From: Anthoceros angustus
Lineage: Eukaryota; Streptophyta; Anthocerotopsida; Anthocerotales; Anthocerotaceae
DNA length: 64,000 nucleotides
NCBI GenBank assembly: GCA_010909165.1
Contig: MU008180.1
Span: 619,884 to 683,883, forward strand
Direction: 5' to 3'
How positions within the stretch are numbered: the stretch's first letter is position 1; every line of letters begins with the position of its first letter. The position numbers and the translations under genes are program-made. Shown here in pieces: positions 43,352 to 55,001 of the stretch. A model generated the notes under the pieces. That model made no database searches, was not told where the DNA came from, and saw nothing but the letters and a program-made list of their open reading frames with translations.

Positions 43352-46300
43352 TCAGGATGTCTCTGAATCTCCAACCACACTGTCGGCCACTACTGTTTCT
43401 TCTGTATTGGCTAAGGAATTCAGTGTCACATCGCCAATATCCTTTACCATGCCCTCACTGTCGAAGCTACTTCCTGAGAGAGGCAAACTTGACAACTTTT
43501 CAAACTGGTCCCCCTCCAAGTTGTACAATGTCTTAAGCTGATCTGCCTCTATGTCTGAAGCTTCAGCTTCTGCATCCAAGCTCTCAGCTTCAGTAAAATC
43601 TTCAAGCTCCAAAGCAGAATTACTCTCGTCTCTGGCTGCAGCAGCTATAAGCCTGAGTCTCTCACACCTTGCCATTGCAGCTTCCCTCTCAGTGGCTGAT
43701 AAAGCTGTCTCTAGATCAGTTACAGCTCTTACTCGAGCTTCTGCCTCCTCCTCGACCTTTTGGAGTTCAATTGCGATCTTATTCATGGCACTCGTAGCTG
43801 TGGCTCTTTCATTGATTAGGGCTTTTGCTTCCGCAGCCAACCTGGCAGCTTCTTTGAAGTTCCTGGAACTAGCAGCAAGTCGCTTTTCACTCTCCAGCTC
43901 AGGGCCTCGTTTCTCTGCAAAAGCAACCTGTTGCTTGGCAGCAGCGAATCCTTGTTGCAATTTCTCTTTCAGACAGCTCAATTCCTGAGCATTCACCACA
44001 AGACAGGTGAGGAAGGGTCAGCTTCTCATCCCCATTTGTGATATTCATACACACCAAATGCTAAGGAACGGAAAAATACAACACCAGTTGTGCTGCACCT
44101 CGCAAACTACCACCCGCTGTGTTACATCCAGCCAAGCAACGATGACACGCACCTGAAGTGCCCCACGTGCAGCTGATGCATTTTCTCGAAGTGTATTACA
44201 TTTCTCTGATGCATGTAACTCCTTCTCTGCCAACTCCACTTTTTTCTTCCTAGATAGAAGGCTGATCCTTGCAGCAGCTGCCCGAAGCTCTACCGCCTGC
44301 TGCATTGCTGTTGATTCAAGTGCAGCGGCACTGGCAATGTCTAACAGCACGGAGGCCCTTCCCTGCACAGTTAACCGAAGATCTTCAACTTGCCTCCTCT
44401 CTGCATTCAGCTGTTCGCTTTCGGCCTGCAGCTCATGCAGTATCACTGACACAGCTTCTGCCTCCTTCTTCAAATGTTGTCTTTGCACTTCAAACTTGGC
44501 AGCTATGGTGGTAATTGTCTCGTCAACTTGCGAAATGTCTTGATCAAGCTCTTCAATTTCCACCTCTTTAGCCTTAACCATCAAGCGAAGGTTCTCAAGC
44601 TCTTCATTCAGTTGGTTCCGTCTATCTCTTAAGATTGCCTTATGCTTCACGTCCTCTGCTGAGGAGTCAATGATAGCTCTGTCTAGCTCAGTCATAGCCT
44701 CTTCCGTAACCTTCTGTTCCAAAATTGCCTTATTCTTCTTGAGCTCCAACGCCTTCTCCTCAGCCATCAGCCTAGCAGTGTCCTTCGTGGCAGTTTGCTC
44801 TACAGCCTCTCGCAATTTTTGCGATTCTTCTTGTGCGTCCTGGTCAACAAACAAACAACCGTCATTGTCCTGCACTGGAAATTGCACCATCAAAAGTTTA
44901 ACCAGATCGTACAGCCCCAGCTTTGTAGCACAACTCTCATTGGCATAAGATCCGTGCCTTAAGCTTCTCATAGTCAAGGCTCCTTGACAAGAGCTCATTA
45001 CAAAGGAGAAATTCACAAACCAGTTTGAGAGACCGTACCTGCGTCAAGCTGTCCAGGAGTTGGATTCCTTCGACTTGTATTTTCATCTGCAAATCAAGAA
45101 CACTCTGGAGCTCCTCTGCTGCAGCATCGCAAGCTCCCTCTGCAAGCCTAAAAGCTTTGGACGCTTTCTCCAATGCGTTTTCAGCCTCCTTAGCACTTTC
45201 ACTTAGGATATCAGCACTTTCAAAATCCTCCCTCTCACAGGCAGACTGCAGCTCTGATTCAAGCTCTTTCAATTTGGCAGTTAAAGCAGAAACCTCCCCA
45301 GCAATAAGCCTTTTGTTTTGGACCGCATCTTTCCTAACAGAGAACGCAGAGGACCGCCTTCCTTCCAATGCCTTCAGCTTCTCAGAGATCGCCCCTTTTA
45401 TGCTTTCTACCCTTCCTTCTAAGGAACCTGGATCACCAGCCACAATGTCTTCAGCATTGCCACCTTCTTCATCAACAGAAAGATCCACGCCAGCCTCTGT
45501 TTCACTGTGTGCCACAATGTTCCTAATGATCGTGCTACTAGACACCTCAGTCCCACCATCAAGTTCTTCCTGTGCTTCTGTTTCTACCTCTTCCAAATGG
45601 CCTTCTGAGTTCATTGCAGCACTAGCGATTGCTGCTGATTTTTCCAACGTCTCCTGCTGATGATGGTCAACTGCAGCATCAGTACTACCGTAGACCGTGG
45701 CATGCTCTGTCGACTTAGATGGCAGCTCTTTTCCCCGGCCCAGGTAATGCAGACCTTCCACTGCCTTCTCCTGAAACGTTTCATCCGTTTGATCAAATTG
45801 AATCTGAGATGTAAGCACTGGGGTTTCTCGGCTGTACGTATTCAAACCTGCAACAATTGAAAAAACAGTATTAGTACCACAATCTCTGCATGGCATGCAC
45901 AGTCCCGACCATATGTGACTGCCACTACAAGGAACAACATCGATGGAAAGGGAACATGTTGGGCCCATTGTCGCGATGATCAACTTCTCTCAGAATCGTG
46001 CTTCACCATACCACATGTCTGATCCTTACTATTCAATCCTGACGGATGGTATGATATCAACGACATTCTATCCCAGAGTGCTGGAAACTTATCTGACAAT
46101 GCTGACTAACTTGGTATGTTTAACCCCTCGATTTGACAACCAACGTTCACCCACACAGCCCAGGCATTTCAAGAGAGCTGGATAATATATACCCGCATAC
46201 CATGTCCAGATGCACTTGAGTCACTTGTCAACACACTCTTGCTCTTGTCAGGCACCTTGGTATGTGTCTCGTCATCATTCTCCTCAGCTTCTCTCCCATA

Positions 46301-46894
46301 ACCGATCTTCAAACTTCGCTTCTTCCTCTTGATGGTGGCTGGCCTTACAGCATGAGTGGGAGCTGATGACACTGCCGGTTGAGCTGCAGGCATATCGCCG
46401 TAGGCTGCCATGATATTCTGAAATCTGCCACCCTCCTTCTCGACATGAGGCTTATCCCCCCGACTATTGAAAGATGGATAGTCCCGCAAAACATTGCTTA
46501 CAGTAGCAGTCACATTCTCGACCGTTCCCGAGAGTGCACAGCTTGAGAGAGACACATCCTCCGCTACGTTGCCAGTCACTGATAAGCTAAGGCCACTGAA
46601 CAGGCTCTCGTCGAGAGGCTCACTCGGAGTACGGATCAAAGCACCCTGTGTCGACGACAATTGGGAAGCAGAAACATCTGACGCCGGAGCCTCAGAGTGA
46701 AGCAACACCTGTGCTGGTGGCTGCTTCACCGGATCAACATTCAGAGCAGAGACCACCGGAGCCAAAAGAGCTGGTGGCACTCCATCTCCTGAACGTTCCT
46801 GAAGTTGCCCACTTTCCCCACCGACGGACGATGTTGGCATGATAAAGTCCATCCCCTCAAAGAGCGAGTCGATATCATTGTCATCATCCGCCAT
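43352..46894 (-). CDS. Long coiled-coil protein with UVR-like helical hairpins
   Basis: Four exons are read leftward: 46193-46894, 45039-45847, 44153-44839 and 43352-43984. The ATG at 46894 opens an acidic start (MADDDNDIDSLFEGMDF) and a Ser/Val/Pro-rich disordered region of about 230 residues with a basic patch (TIKRKKRSLKIGYG). Exons 2-4 are almost pure coiled coil, rich in Ala, Glu, Lys and Leu. Within it recur short helical hairpins such as EREDFESADILSESAKEAE, SRNFKEAARLAAEAKAL and LEDFTEAESLDAEAEASD, which resemble the UVR motif of UvrB/UvrC. The joined protein is about 940 residues. Plants have related uncharacterised UVR/coiled-coil proteins; I know of no proven function. No transmembrane segment or presequence is evident. 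Confidence 0.75.
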
Positions 46895-47946
46895 GTTCGT
46901 GAGAATAAGGTGCAAATCAATGGTTGTCAGCAACCAGTAGACATCTCCGGGTGAGAAATTGAGGGCATGACACCATGCGACTTCGATCTTGCTGGTGCAC
47001 CTTTGACCTGCGTCTGCAACCACCACAGGGGCCTCATCGGTGTCACCTTCCCATCTGAAAAATTGCAGCTACCGCTCAAACCTGGCAGCAGTCAATCCTG
47101 GCCCATCGACAAATCTGAAGGGGATTGACGAACTCGGCATCACAGACTGATGTGCTTGCGCGCAACAGAGGCCAGAAGTTGGAGCAACCATAAGCCCTAA
47201 ACCCTGACCTTCCTGACAGAATTCAGAGCTGCTTACGCTCAGATCAGGCGATTCCAGCAGCCGAAAGAAATCCAAGAGAACATTCAGCAGACAACTTCAA
47301 TTCCCTGACCGGCAATTCTGCGGCGAGTCAGTGGCCACCTTGTAGCTAACGTCGGTGAATCGACGCAATCTCGGACTCGGTTCGAGATTGAACCTGACGT
47401 CCTTCCCCAGATTTCACCACAGTAAACGCCTGGCCTACTGCACGACACATCTTTCTGAAGTTCAACTTCGGATCTAGACTTCTACTGGAGCGGCATTTCC
47501 AGATGTTCAGGCTGTTAATCCGTACCACCGTTCGCGCCGGTGCCCACGTGGATGTGTATACATGCCGTTGGGTCGGGTCTGACCCGACGAGACCGCAAGG
47601 TTCCTGGGGCCATGTCGTTGGCTGCGCGTCTACCCCTACATCTTGGTGTGGTTGTTCCCTATGCGCTCACTGTGTTGCATGGACGAGAAGAGTTTGAGCT
47701 GTAGTAGTGAAGTGTTGCCCACAACAACTACTGCGCGTCACAGGCAGCATCACCTCCATCGAAAGCTACGGCTTCCGTTGAAGCCGTCATAGAATTGCGA
47801 CTGGCTTTTTCGGAGGTGTCCCACCAAGATGCCAACGAAACATCTCAGCTCAGTTTCTGGCATACAACCAGAGGAGCAATCAAACTAAGAAGACAACAGG
47901 AAATGCCTTTTCATGCATGCTAAGGGCTAACACAGGAACCCCATAG
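46895..47946. other. Spacer between the coiled-coil gene and GCP3
   Basis: No gene is recognised. It holds the probable promoter and 5' UTR of the coiled-coil gene (left) and the 3' UTR of GCP3 (right). Minus-strand frames at 47069-47275 and 47346-47528 look like chance. Confidence 0.45.
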
Positions 47947-50703
47947 TTAAACAGACGCTCCTGTCTTCATCAAAGGAGTTCTTTTAAATTTCAGGGGTGT
48001 GGTTGACATATTCATGTGCTGCCGTGTGTAGAACTCCGAGAAATCAAGGCGGAAGGAAAGGAATCTAAGATCCACATGCTGCTGCACTGGGAGTTGTGCT
48101 ATGAATCCCTCCAGTAAGGACGAGTACTCCACTGCAATGCCATCCATTTCGTCTCCTATACTGGCAGAAAAATCCCCATTGGTTACGAATGGTGAAGCTG
48201 GTCGTACCTTCTTGTCTCCGACCTGCACTTCTTTCTTCACCTGCGACTCTCCCCTGCAGAATCGCCAACAGAACCACTTAGAAACAGATGGACCCAGACA
48301 AACACTAGTTCTCAGGATGCAGCCAGGAGCAATCATATACCTGGTCTGGAGTTCACGGGCATTTTCGTACAGGCGCTCTGCTAGTCCCCGAAAACGAAGG
48401 ATCAGGTCAAAGAGCGAAAAAAGAGTCTTGCATAAAAGTTGGGACCTCTCTCCAAGCAGTGACTTTTCGATGATCGAATCAAGATATTTCTCATGCGCTG
48501 CAATAAGCTCATCAAGGTCACAAGCTGACTCCATGTCTTGCAAAAAATCTGACCATGAATACTCTAACACCTCAAACATGATGTAGTATTGGAGGTTGGT
48601 CACAAAGTGATTCATCTCATTCCTCAGTGTCTGACAGCGCCTCAGAACAGCTGCCAGCTGAGCCCTGCCACCTCCATCTTTGGGGGATCGCAGATGAGCT
48701 ATCACGCAATTTGGCTTCATTGTCTGCCATGTTGCACTCAGAGCATGCTCAACTCTCTTCAACCTCCACAGGAAGTTGAAGATTCGAAGATACTTGGCCA
48801 TAACCAGCTCTGAGAACACTGTGGTGAGGGGATCCCTGGTGTTGTATTCAAGGGAAAACACATCCCAACCCCTATCCCCGGCATTGTGTGGCATCATTTT
48901 AACACGCAGCCTGTCCAGGATATCCCCATCATCATATTGTGCATTTGACGCCCGTATCGCACTCTCCAAAGTACCTGAGATGCGGAAGGAGCTCACAGTG
49001 TTGGCTGGTTGAGACAAATCAGGCCCCACCAGATCCATGAGATACTGAATAAAGTCACCTTGGCCCAGCAGCAGATACCGTTTTACAGCAAGACAATGGT
49101 CCCGAAATTTGTAACGGTTGAACATAATCTGAAGAAGGTGCTGATCAATCCTCCTTGCAGCCTCCACCACCAAAGTTTCCAATGCTTCAGTTTCACCGTA
49201 CCCAAGACCTTCGCCACCAGCTGATGTCCCGGCAGCAGCCACTGCATCAGCAGCAGCCTTCACCCAATCTTGATCTTCACAGCATACTCTCAGGAAGTTG
49301 ATTGACTTACCTGTTCTCAGGATAAGTTGGGCAAGTGGTTCTGGAATGAATGATGGGAGCATGGAACTTTGCAGGCGATAACCATCACGCCACAATGCTT
49401 CTGCCTTCACTGCTTGAGCCACGACAAAAAATTCCCCATGAGGATCATCAACTTCCCCTTCCAGCACCCATCTCCTCACCATCTCAAATAGAGGGGAGCA
49501 CACTCTGCGCAGCATGGACCTGATGAAGCTGTGAACCAGCGGATCACCATGTTGTGCATGCATGTGGATTGCCGCAGCCATTTCGCCACCTCTCAGAGCC
49601 TTGCAGTCATCCACTAGAACTGCCATCGATCTCATTCTCACAAGAGGTTCTGCAAGCCACACTGACAACCTTCTCAGTGACAAGTAGTTCCCACCATCAC
49701 CAGCAGACATGGATGGAATGGGATTGTGGGCCTGTGATTCCAACACTGCCATCAACCGATAGTAGTCGGACATCTCTTCCTGAAGAGATGCTACGAAAGC
49801 CTGTCCAACTGTCCCAATGGTTTCCAGCATGCCATCGCCTGAACTCGATGAGATGTAACTTCTCACACGCGTGAAAAGCCAGCCTACCTCACACAAACGG
49901 CGAACAAGGGTTCGAGTTGCCTTAGGAACCTTGAATGCATCACCAACGGCATAACCATCATTTACCTTGTCATACTTTATGTAGCGTCCTTCAATTCCTT
50001 GACACACGAACAGGACATCTCGCACAAGAGCCATCTCTGTCACGTCGGTCTCATCTTGCTGTATCTCTAAAAACTCTCTGAGAGCTGCGGCTCTCACATT
50101 GTCAGCATCTTTCGCCAAAATCAAGACACCTCCTCGATGGCCCAAGGATATGTCCGTGCCCGGTACCTTCCGCTGCTGCGTGGTGAAAGGTCTGGAAGAC
50201 CTAGACGCAGAAAGAGCCTCAAGGGCTCCATTGGCAGCCTTCCCCTTGCCTGGCGGAGCAGGTGAGTTGTGCAGAGCTGGTAGGCCTCCATAAGCAGCGG
50301 GGCCCAACAAGGTGGAGGTGAACGGGACAGCCGTCCCTCTGGTTTCCGCAGTTTCACGGCTCTGATCCTCGGCAATTGCTTGCAGAAGGTAGAGAATCGC
50401 CCAGCGATTATCTATACCACCAGCACTACTTTGCGACACTAATCTCCTATACAAATCCGCAAAAGTGAGAGCATCCCCGGACCTTCTCTCCAGCACCAGC
50501 TTCCGCTTAATTGCCTCCGCCATCGCATTCTCATCCTTGGTAAGGGAAGGGGAAATTCTGCTGCCAATAATCCGCATGGCATAGTTGTACGCACTGTCTT
50601 GCACGTCCCCAAACTTCCCGACTCCATTCCCCTGATCGCTGGCGGGGGGGAATATCCTAGAAACCAGCTGCTTCACCAGATCCGCTACAGCCTCCCCGTC
50701 CAT
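47947..50703 (-). CDS. GCP3: Gamma-tubulin complex component 3 (GCP3/Spc98)
   Basis: This core subunit of the gamma-tubulin small complex nucleates microtubules. The frame from ATG 50703 to the stop at 47947 is open over 918 codons, but 48254-48340 has a perfect GTATAT donor and TCTGCAG acceptor and interrupts LQTR...GESQVKKE. It is very probably an 87-nt intron without a stop. Splicing gives about 889 residues, close to animal and plant GCP3 (840-910). The GCP N-terminal (grip1) region starts near residue 220 with ALVRDVLFVCQGIEG and contains DYYRLMAVLESQ, LRRLSVWLAEPLVRMRSMA and IHMHAQHGDPLV. The C-terminal (grip2) region has CLAVKRYLLLGQGDFIQYLM, WDVFSLEYNTRDPLTTVF, YLRIFNFLWRLKRVEHALS and NHFVTNLQYYIMFEVLE. 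The closing block DLRFLSFRLDFSEFY is typical of GCP3. It is head to head with VIP3. Confidence 0.95.
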   Translation of the reverse strand: MDGEAVADLVKQLVSRIFPPASDQGNGVGKFGDVQDSAYNYAMRIIGSRISPSLTKDENAMAEAIKRKLVLERRSGDALTFADLYRRLVSQSSAGGIDNRWAILYLLQAIAEDQSRETAETRGTAVPFTSTLLGPAAYGGLPALHNSPAPPGKGKAANGALEALSASRSSRPFTTQQRKVPGTDISLGHRGGVLILAKDADNVRAAALREFLEIQQDETDVTEMALVRDVLFVCQGIEGRYIKYDKVNDGYAVGDAFKVPKATRTLVRRLCEVGWLFTRVRSYISSSSGDGMLETIGTVGQAFVASLQEEMSDYYRLMAVLESQAHNPIPSMSAGDGGNYLSLRRLSVWLAEPLVRMRSMAVLVDDCKALRGGEMAAAIHMHAQHGDPLVHSFIRSMLRRVCSPLFEMVRRWVLEGEVDDPHGEFFVVAQAVKAEALWRDGYRLQSSMLPSFIPEPLAQLILRTGKSINFLRVCCEDQDWVKAAADAVAAAGTSAGGEGLGYGETEALETLVVEAARRIDQHLLQIMFNRYKFRDHCLAVKRYLLLGQGDFIQYLMDLVGPDLSQPANTVSSFRISGTLESAIRASNAQYDDGDILDRLRVKMMPHNAGDRGWDVFSLEYNTRDPLTTVFSELVMAKYLRIFNFLWRLKRVEHALSATWQTMKPNCVIAHLRSPKDGGGRAQLAAVLRRCQTLRNEMNHFVTNLQYYIMFEVLEYSWSDFLQDMESACDLDELIAAHEKYLDSIIEKSLLGERSQLLCKTLFSLFDLILRFRGLAERLYENARELQTRYMIAPGCILRTSVCLGPSVSKWFCWRFCRGESQVKKEVQVGDKKVRPASPFVTNGDFSASIGDEMDGIAVEYSSLLEGFIAQLPVQQHVDLRFLSFRLDFSEFYTRQHMNMSTTPLKFKRTPLMKTGASV

Positions 50704-51508
50704 AATCTACACACCAGCTTTCACACAGCTACTGTGTTCGAAACACATACTGATGCTCCAAGAACAAAGAGCAAGCATTGCGGAAGGCAAAATGCCACAA
50801 ATCCGTAAAACCGCCCTACTCAAGGGCCCTGTACGTCCTGACACCAGGCCCCATCCCCGGCACCTGCTCCTGCACCACTCCAGCCCTGGTAGCTACCTGG
50901 CCAACAGCCAGATTACAATGCCAGTTTCCTCGACAGGTCATCTCCTCGGAGCGAAGCACGTGAGCGAAAGCATGTTCAAGGACTCACTCACTCTCCCACC
51001 GGTTCTTGCTTCGGCAAGCACCCTAGCAGTAAGCTAAGGATTGAAACAATGCAGGGCCACGGCACTCCCGCATACCTAGGGGACAGGCCCAATTCCGACC
51101 CCTTGAAGTGGAGCTCCAGCAGGCTCCCAGAGACTGATATCTTGACGGCGTCTTGAGGAAAGACAGCATAAGGAGGGAAAGATTTGAATGGAAAAACCCA
51201 GGCGGCTTGCCTTGCTCCCCAACGAGCAACGCTCCAAACGCACTCAGACCGACAGAGATGCAGCTTTCCCAAGCGCGTAAGCTGTGAGACTATCTTGCCA
51301 AAACGCTCAACTCCACAGCGGCAACTTCAGAGCTCTCCTCGAGTCCTTGGAGGGAGACCGAAATTGAAAAGAAGCAAAAAGGGAGGCGGGATTTGCTCGT
51401 CTGCAAAGATCACCGAACGATGCATATCGAAAATACAAAAAAGGAAAATTGGGATTTTAGTTTGTTCTGGCGAAGGGCTTTGCCTGCCCTCGGCCGTGCC
51501 TGGCCGCA
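50704..51508. other. Divergent promoter region between GCP3 and VIP3
   Basis: This is an 805-bp stretch between two ATGs that point apart. No gene is seen and no clear TATA box was found, as is common for housekeeping genes. Confidence 0.5.
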
Positions 51509-52477
51509 ATGAAGCTGCTGAGCTTGAAGAATCTGCCGAATGCCCACAACGACTCCATCTGGGCTGCGGCCTGGGCGCCGGCCACCTCGTCGCGGCAGGC
51601 GCTGCTTGTGACGGGGTCTGTGGATGAGAGCGTGAAGCTATGGCGGGGGGACGAGCTGGAGCTGGAGGGGACCAACACGGGCCATGCTCTCGGGGTGGTG
51701 GCAGTGGCGGCTCATCCGTCTGGCACGATTGTGGCGTCCACGTCCATAGACAGCTTCGTCCGGATCTTCGAAGTGGACACCAATGCAACGGTGACGACGC
51801 TGGAGTCATCCCCGTCGGAGGCTTGGCTGATGCAGTTCGACCCTAAGGGGAATTTTCTGGCTGTTGCTGGAGGGGGGAGTGCGTCGGTGAAGCTGTGGGG
51901 CACCAATTCTTGGAAGATGGAGAAGGCTTTGACTGTGCCGAGGGGAGACACGGCGGACGTGAAGGCGGCTGAGAAAGGCGGGGGGAAGTTTGTGCTGGCC
52001 ACGGCGTGGAGTGCGGATGGGAGGCGGCTTGCTTGCAGCACCATGGATGGCACGGTGGCGGTTTTTGATGTTGCTCGGGGGAAGTTACTCCACGAGCTGG
52101 ACGGGCATACCATGCCCGTGCGGTCCCTGGCGTTCTCGCCGGTGGATAATAGGGTTTTGTTTACGGCGTGTGATGACAAGCATATCCATATGTATGATGT
52201 AGAGAGCCGGAAGATCATCGGTGCTATGTCAGGGCATGCGAGTTTCGTGCTGTGTGTGGATGTGAGCCCGGATGGGGCCGCCCTTGCCTCGGGCTCGAGC
52301 GACAAGACTGTCAGGCTCTGGGACTTGAAGATGAGAGCCTCTGTGCAGACCATGACTGATCACTCAGACCAAGTGTGGTCAGTGGCGTTCAGGCCGCCTG
52401 GAGGAGAGGGTGTGAGGGCTGGCAGGCTTGCCAGCGTTTCTGAGGATAAGAGCATTTCGCTATATGATTACACATGA
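51509..52477 (+). CDS. VIP3: WD40 protein VIP3/Ski8 (Paf1 complex and Ski complex subunit)
   Basis: This intronless frame of 322 residues is equal in length to Arabidopsis VIP3 (321) and yeast/human Ski8/WDR61. It starts MKLLSLKNLPNAHNDSIWAA, continues LLVTGSVDESVKLWRGDEL, then TNTGHALGVVAVAAHPSG, SIDSFVRIFEVDTNATV, and WLMQFDPKGNFLAVAGG. Later repeats are LATAWSADGRRLACSTMDG, LHELDGHTMPVRSLAFSP, MSGHASFVLCVDVSPDG and SGSSDKTVRLWDLKMRA. It ends WSVAFRPPGGEGVRAGRLAS with VSEDKSISLYDYT. The positions line up over the whole length with VIP3, forming one seven-bladed propeller. VIP3 acts in the Paf1 transcription complex (FLC-type histone marks) and in exosome-coupled mRNA decay. The start is fixed by this alignment. 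Confidence 0.95.
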   Translation: MKLLSLKNLPNAHNDSIWAAAWAPATSSRQALLVTGSVDESVKLWRGDELELEGTNTGHALGVVAVAAHPSGTIVASTSIDSFVRIFEVDTNATVTTLESSPSEAWLMQFDPKGNFLAVAGGGSASVKLWGTNSWKMEKALTVPRGDTADVKAAEKGGGKFVLATAWSADGRRLACSTMDGTVAVFDVARGKLLHELDGHTMPVRSLAFSPVDNRVLFTACDDKHIHMYDVESRKIIGAMSGHASFVLCVDVSPDGAALASGSSDKTVRLWDLKMRASVQTMTDHSDQVWSVAFRPPGGEGVRAGRLASVSEDKSISLYDYT

Positions 52478-54166
52478 TCTACGCATGTTAGGACGGGAGT
52501 GGAGCACCCGTCAGTGGTCCGATCCATGAAAAAGAATTCCATCAATTTTTGCAGGTGATATGAGTTGTGCCCTCCTGCGCATTTTCTATCCATCACCGAG
52601 CACAACTGTAGAATGTTTTAGGTTGCATGACCATGATGGGTTTCCAGTATCTCGGTCCCATACTGTGCAAGTTATCGTCGGTGAGAACGATGCAGGCCAT
52701 GATGACCAACATGCGCAGTGCCAAACATTTCAACAAGCCACAGACCTGTCATGTGTCGATTGGGGATCTTGACGACATACACAGGTGGTGGTTGCAAGTA
52801 GCAGGGACTCGGCTGGAGCACGTATTCCCTCGGGTTGCTACATCCATGCCCATTGCTCCATAGCCGCCAGGAGTCAGGATCCATTGTAAATTGGATGGTG
52901 TTTTACTGATCCAAATCACCTCGTTCTGGACAAAAGAGTAGACTACAGTAGAGCAGGAGAGTGCAACGAGGATTATTCTGCTTGGCCGTGTCGCTGCTGC
53001 TGGGATCCCTCTAACAAACTGTTTTGCACATATTTCAAATTATCAAGCTTTAACGTTCCCGGAATCCGAAAACCGCACACCCGTCATAGTTCCGTAACCC
53101 CTCAACGACGGAACGGTTCAATTCCTTCGGCTCAACTATGCATACTCCTGCGGGCATGCACCGAAAAATCAGTTGTTGCCAATCTTGTGTACACCATGGC
53201 TCACTCCATGCTCCCATCCAAAGCTGATACGCTTATCCCTAGAGGAAGCGCTGTGCAAGCGCCTCCAATTCCTTAGAACCATAGGTAGATGCGGTGGTGG
53301 CGAGGCATGTTGTAGAATGTTTGTGCTCGATATGGTCTGCAGGTCTCATTTTGCCCACTCGTCCGCCAACATTTGACATGCTGCCCGCTCGTCCGCCAAC
53401 ATCGCTCGAAGGTTTCAAGTGGAACCCGTGTGTGAAAGAAATTAGCCTAAAACGTGAGCACTCAATATGAGTAGATTCAGCGTTCTAGGGTTAAACCACT
53501 CAAAGCTCAAAAAAAATAGTGAACATTGATTGCATAGTAAAATCCAAGAGAATATATCCGAGATATCCAAAGCTTAAACCATTCAAAGCTCATGGACATC
53601 AATTGCATAGTATAATTGAAGAGAGAATGTATTTGAAATGCCATAGCTAGGCTAGAATGTAGAGCTCCAAACTGAGAACCATGAGAGTGTCGCGCAGTGT
53701 CCCCGTGCCTCCACGATGACCGTGCATCACATTATGCACGGCCACCTCAAGCCTAGTCAAGACCCCACATCGTCCAAATCTATACCGGTCGAGTAACCGG
53801 CCCGCCTTGAATTAGCCAATGGATAGTGTGTCATAGCGCGCAGACGATACATGTCCTGTACATGGAGTGCCTGTGTGTGAACGCGTCTCCTCTTCTCTTA
53901 TCGCTCTAGAGTTTGAGTGTGCCATAAGTTTTGTGTAAGACTCTGGCGTTTAGATTACAACAATACAATGCTATGCTCGTGTATGATGTTGCGTGTGGGC
54001 ACTTAAGTGCCTATGCCTTGAGTGCAAAAGAAAAATGGATCAGGCTGTTTCTGATTGCTAAACTCGCCATTGAAGCGAAGGAATAGAGGTGTCCTTAGAG
54101 GATCGATTTTGTGGCGATCGACTCAGAAGTTTGAGATTTGGTTGGTTTCGGGCATGTGATACCTTG
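52478..54166. other. AT-rich non-coding spacer with short duplications
   Basis: No gene is supported. 52478-52880 is probably 3' UTR of VIP3. A short phrase (GCTCGTCCGCCAACAT) occurs twice at about 53358-53392, and an imperfect duplication of about 90 bp lies near 53520-53640. Confidence 0.5.
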
Positions 54167-54388
54167 TTGGTAATAGAATCCTCATTGGAACCTTGTTCTA
54201 TTTTCTCCACATTTTAAATCCATTTACACGATCTCAAAGATACTCTAAAGGGAGGGAGACTTGTGGTATGATCTTTTTTGGTAATAGAATCCTCGTTGAA
54301 ACCTTGTTCTATTTTCTCCGCATTTTAAATCCATTTACACGACCTCAAAAATAGCTCTAAAGGGAGGGAGACTTTGGGTATGATCGTT
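54167..54388 (+). repeat. 111-bp direct duplication
   Basis: Units begin TTGGTAATAGAATCCTC at 54167 and 54278 and end with GGGAGGGAGACTT and GGTATGATC. They are about 90 percent identical with small indels. Confidence 0.9.
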
Positions 54389-54419
54389 ATGGCACAATCA
54401 TACCCAAGGTCTCCCTCCC
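54362..54419. repeat. 23-bp-arm hairpin
   Basis: The left arm 54362-54384 (GGGAGGGAGACTTTGGGTAT plus GAT) and right arm 54397-54419 pair over 23 positions with a single G-T mismatch and a 12-base loop. It sits at the end of the second 111-bp unit. Confidence 0.93.
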
Positions 54420-55001
54420 CCATTAAACAAAACACCTCAAACATTGCCTCATCATTACTGTGGAGATTTTTTTTGCTTGGGTGTTGTTAACATATCATAA
54501 TTCTTTGATTGGTTATAATAAGTAATAGATTAAAAATATTCACTAATAGTAGGGTCTAAATAGGGTGTGCTTGTTTCTCAAGAGTTCTTTATTTGGCTGA
54601 AATAAATTTATAAAAAGGGTAAAAATAGAAATATTACTTAATAGTAGGTTTAGATGCTTGTTCCCTATAAATACCCCACGAATTCCTAGTGATTATGCTG
54701 CTACCACTCTCTATAAATGATAGTGAAACTAGGGTAACTTTGTACTTCTAGATGCATTTCCCTATGCGGCATAAGGTACATTGGTTTTCCAAGTGAGAGA
54801 CCTACAACACGTAATAAATTTTTATTATTCATCTATTTATCTATCAAGCATATCTATCTCTGGGCCGGCCTTTGCCGCTTTGTATTCTTATTTCCCTATT
54901 GGCATTCTTATTTTTATCTTGTCATTTATGATCTTTCTCCTCTGTGAATTTATTCGACCAAGAAGAAAGAAGTATATACATCGTTTTCCTCAACACGAGA
55001 G
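54420..55001. promoter_or_regulatory. AT-rich upstream region of the Malpha-like MADS gene
   Basis: Two TATA-like boxes (CCCTATAAATAC, about 54663-54674, and CTCTATAAATGA, about 54709-54720) lie about 300 bp before the MADS ATG. An open frame at 54781-55011 encodes hydrophobic runs but has no known relative and is more likely 5' UTR. Confidence 0.5.

Noticed and set aside
45025-45660. 211-codon plus-strand frame rich in Ser
   Set aside because: It is the antisense of a coiled-coil exon; Ser-rich shadows of Ala/Glu/Leu coils are common.
53108-53125. GGTTCAATTCC, similar to a tRNA B box
   Set aside because: No matching A box, anticodon stem or acceptor stem could be drawn around it.
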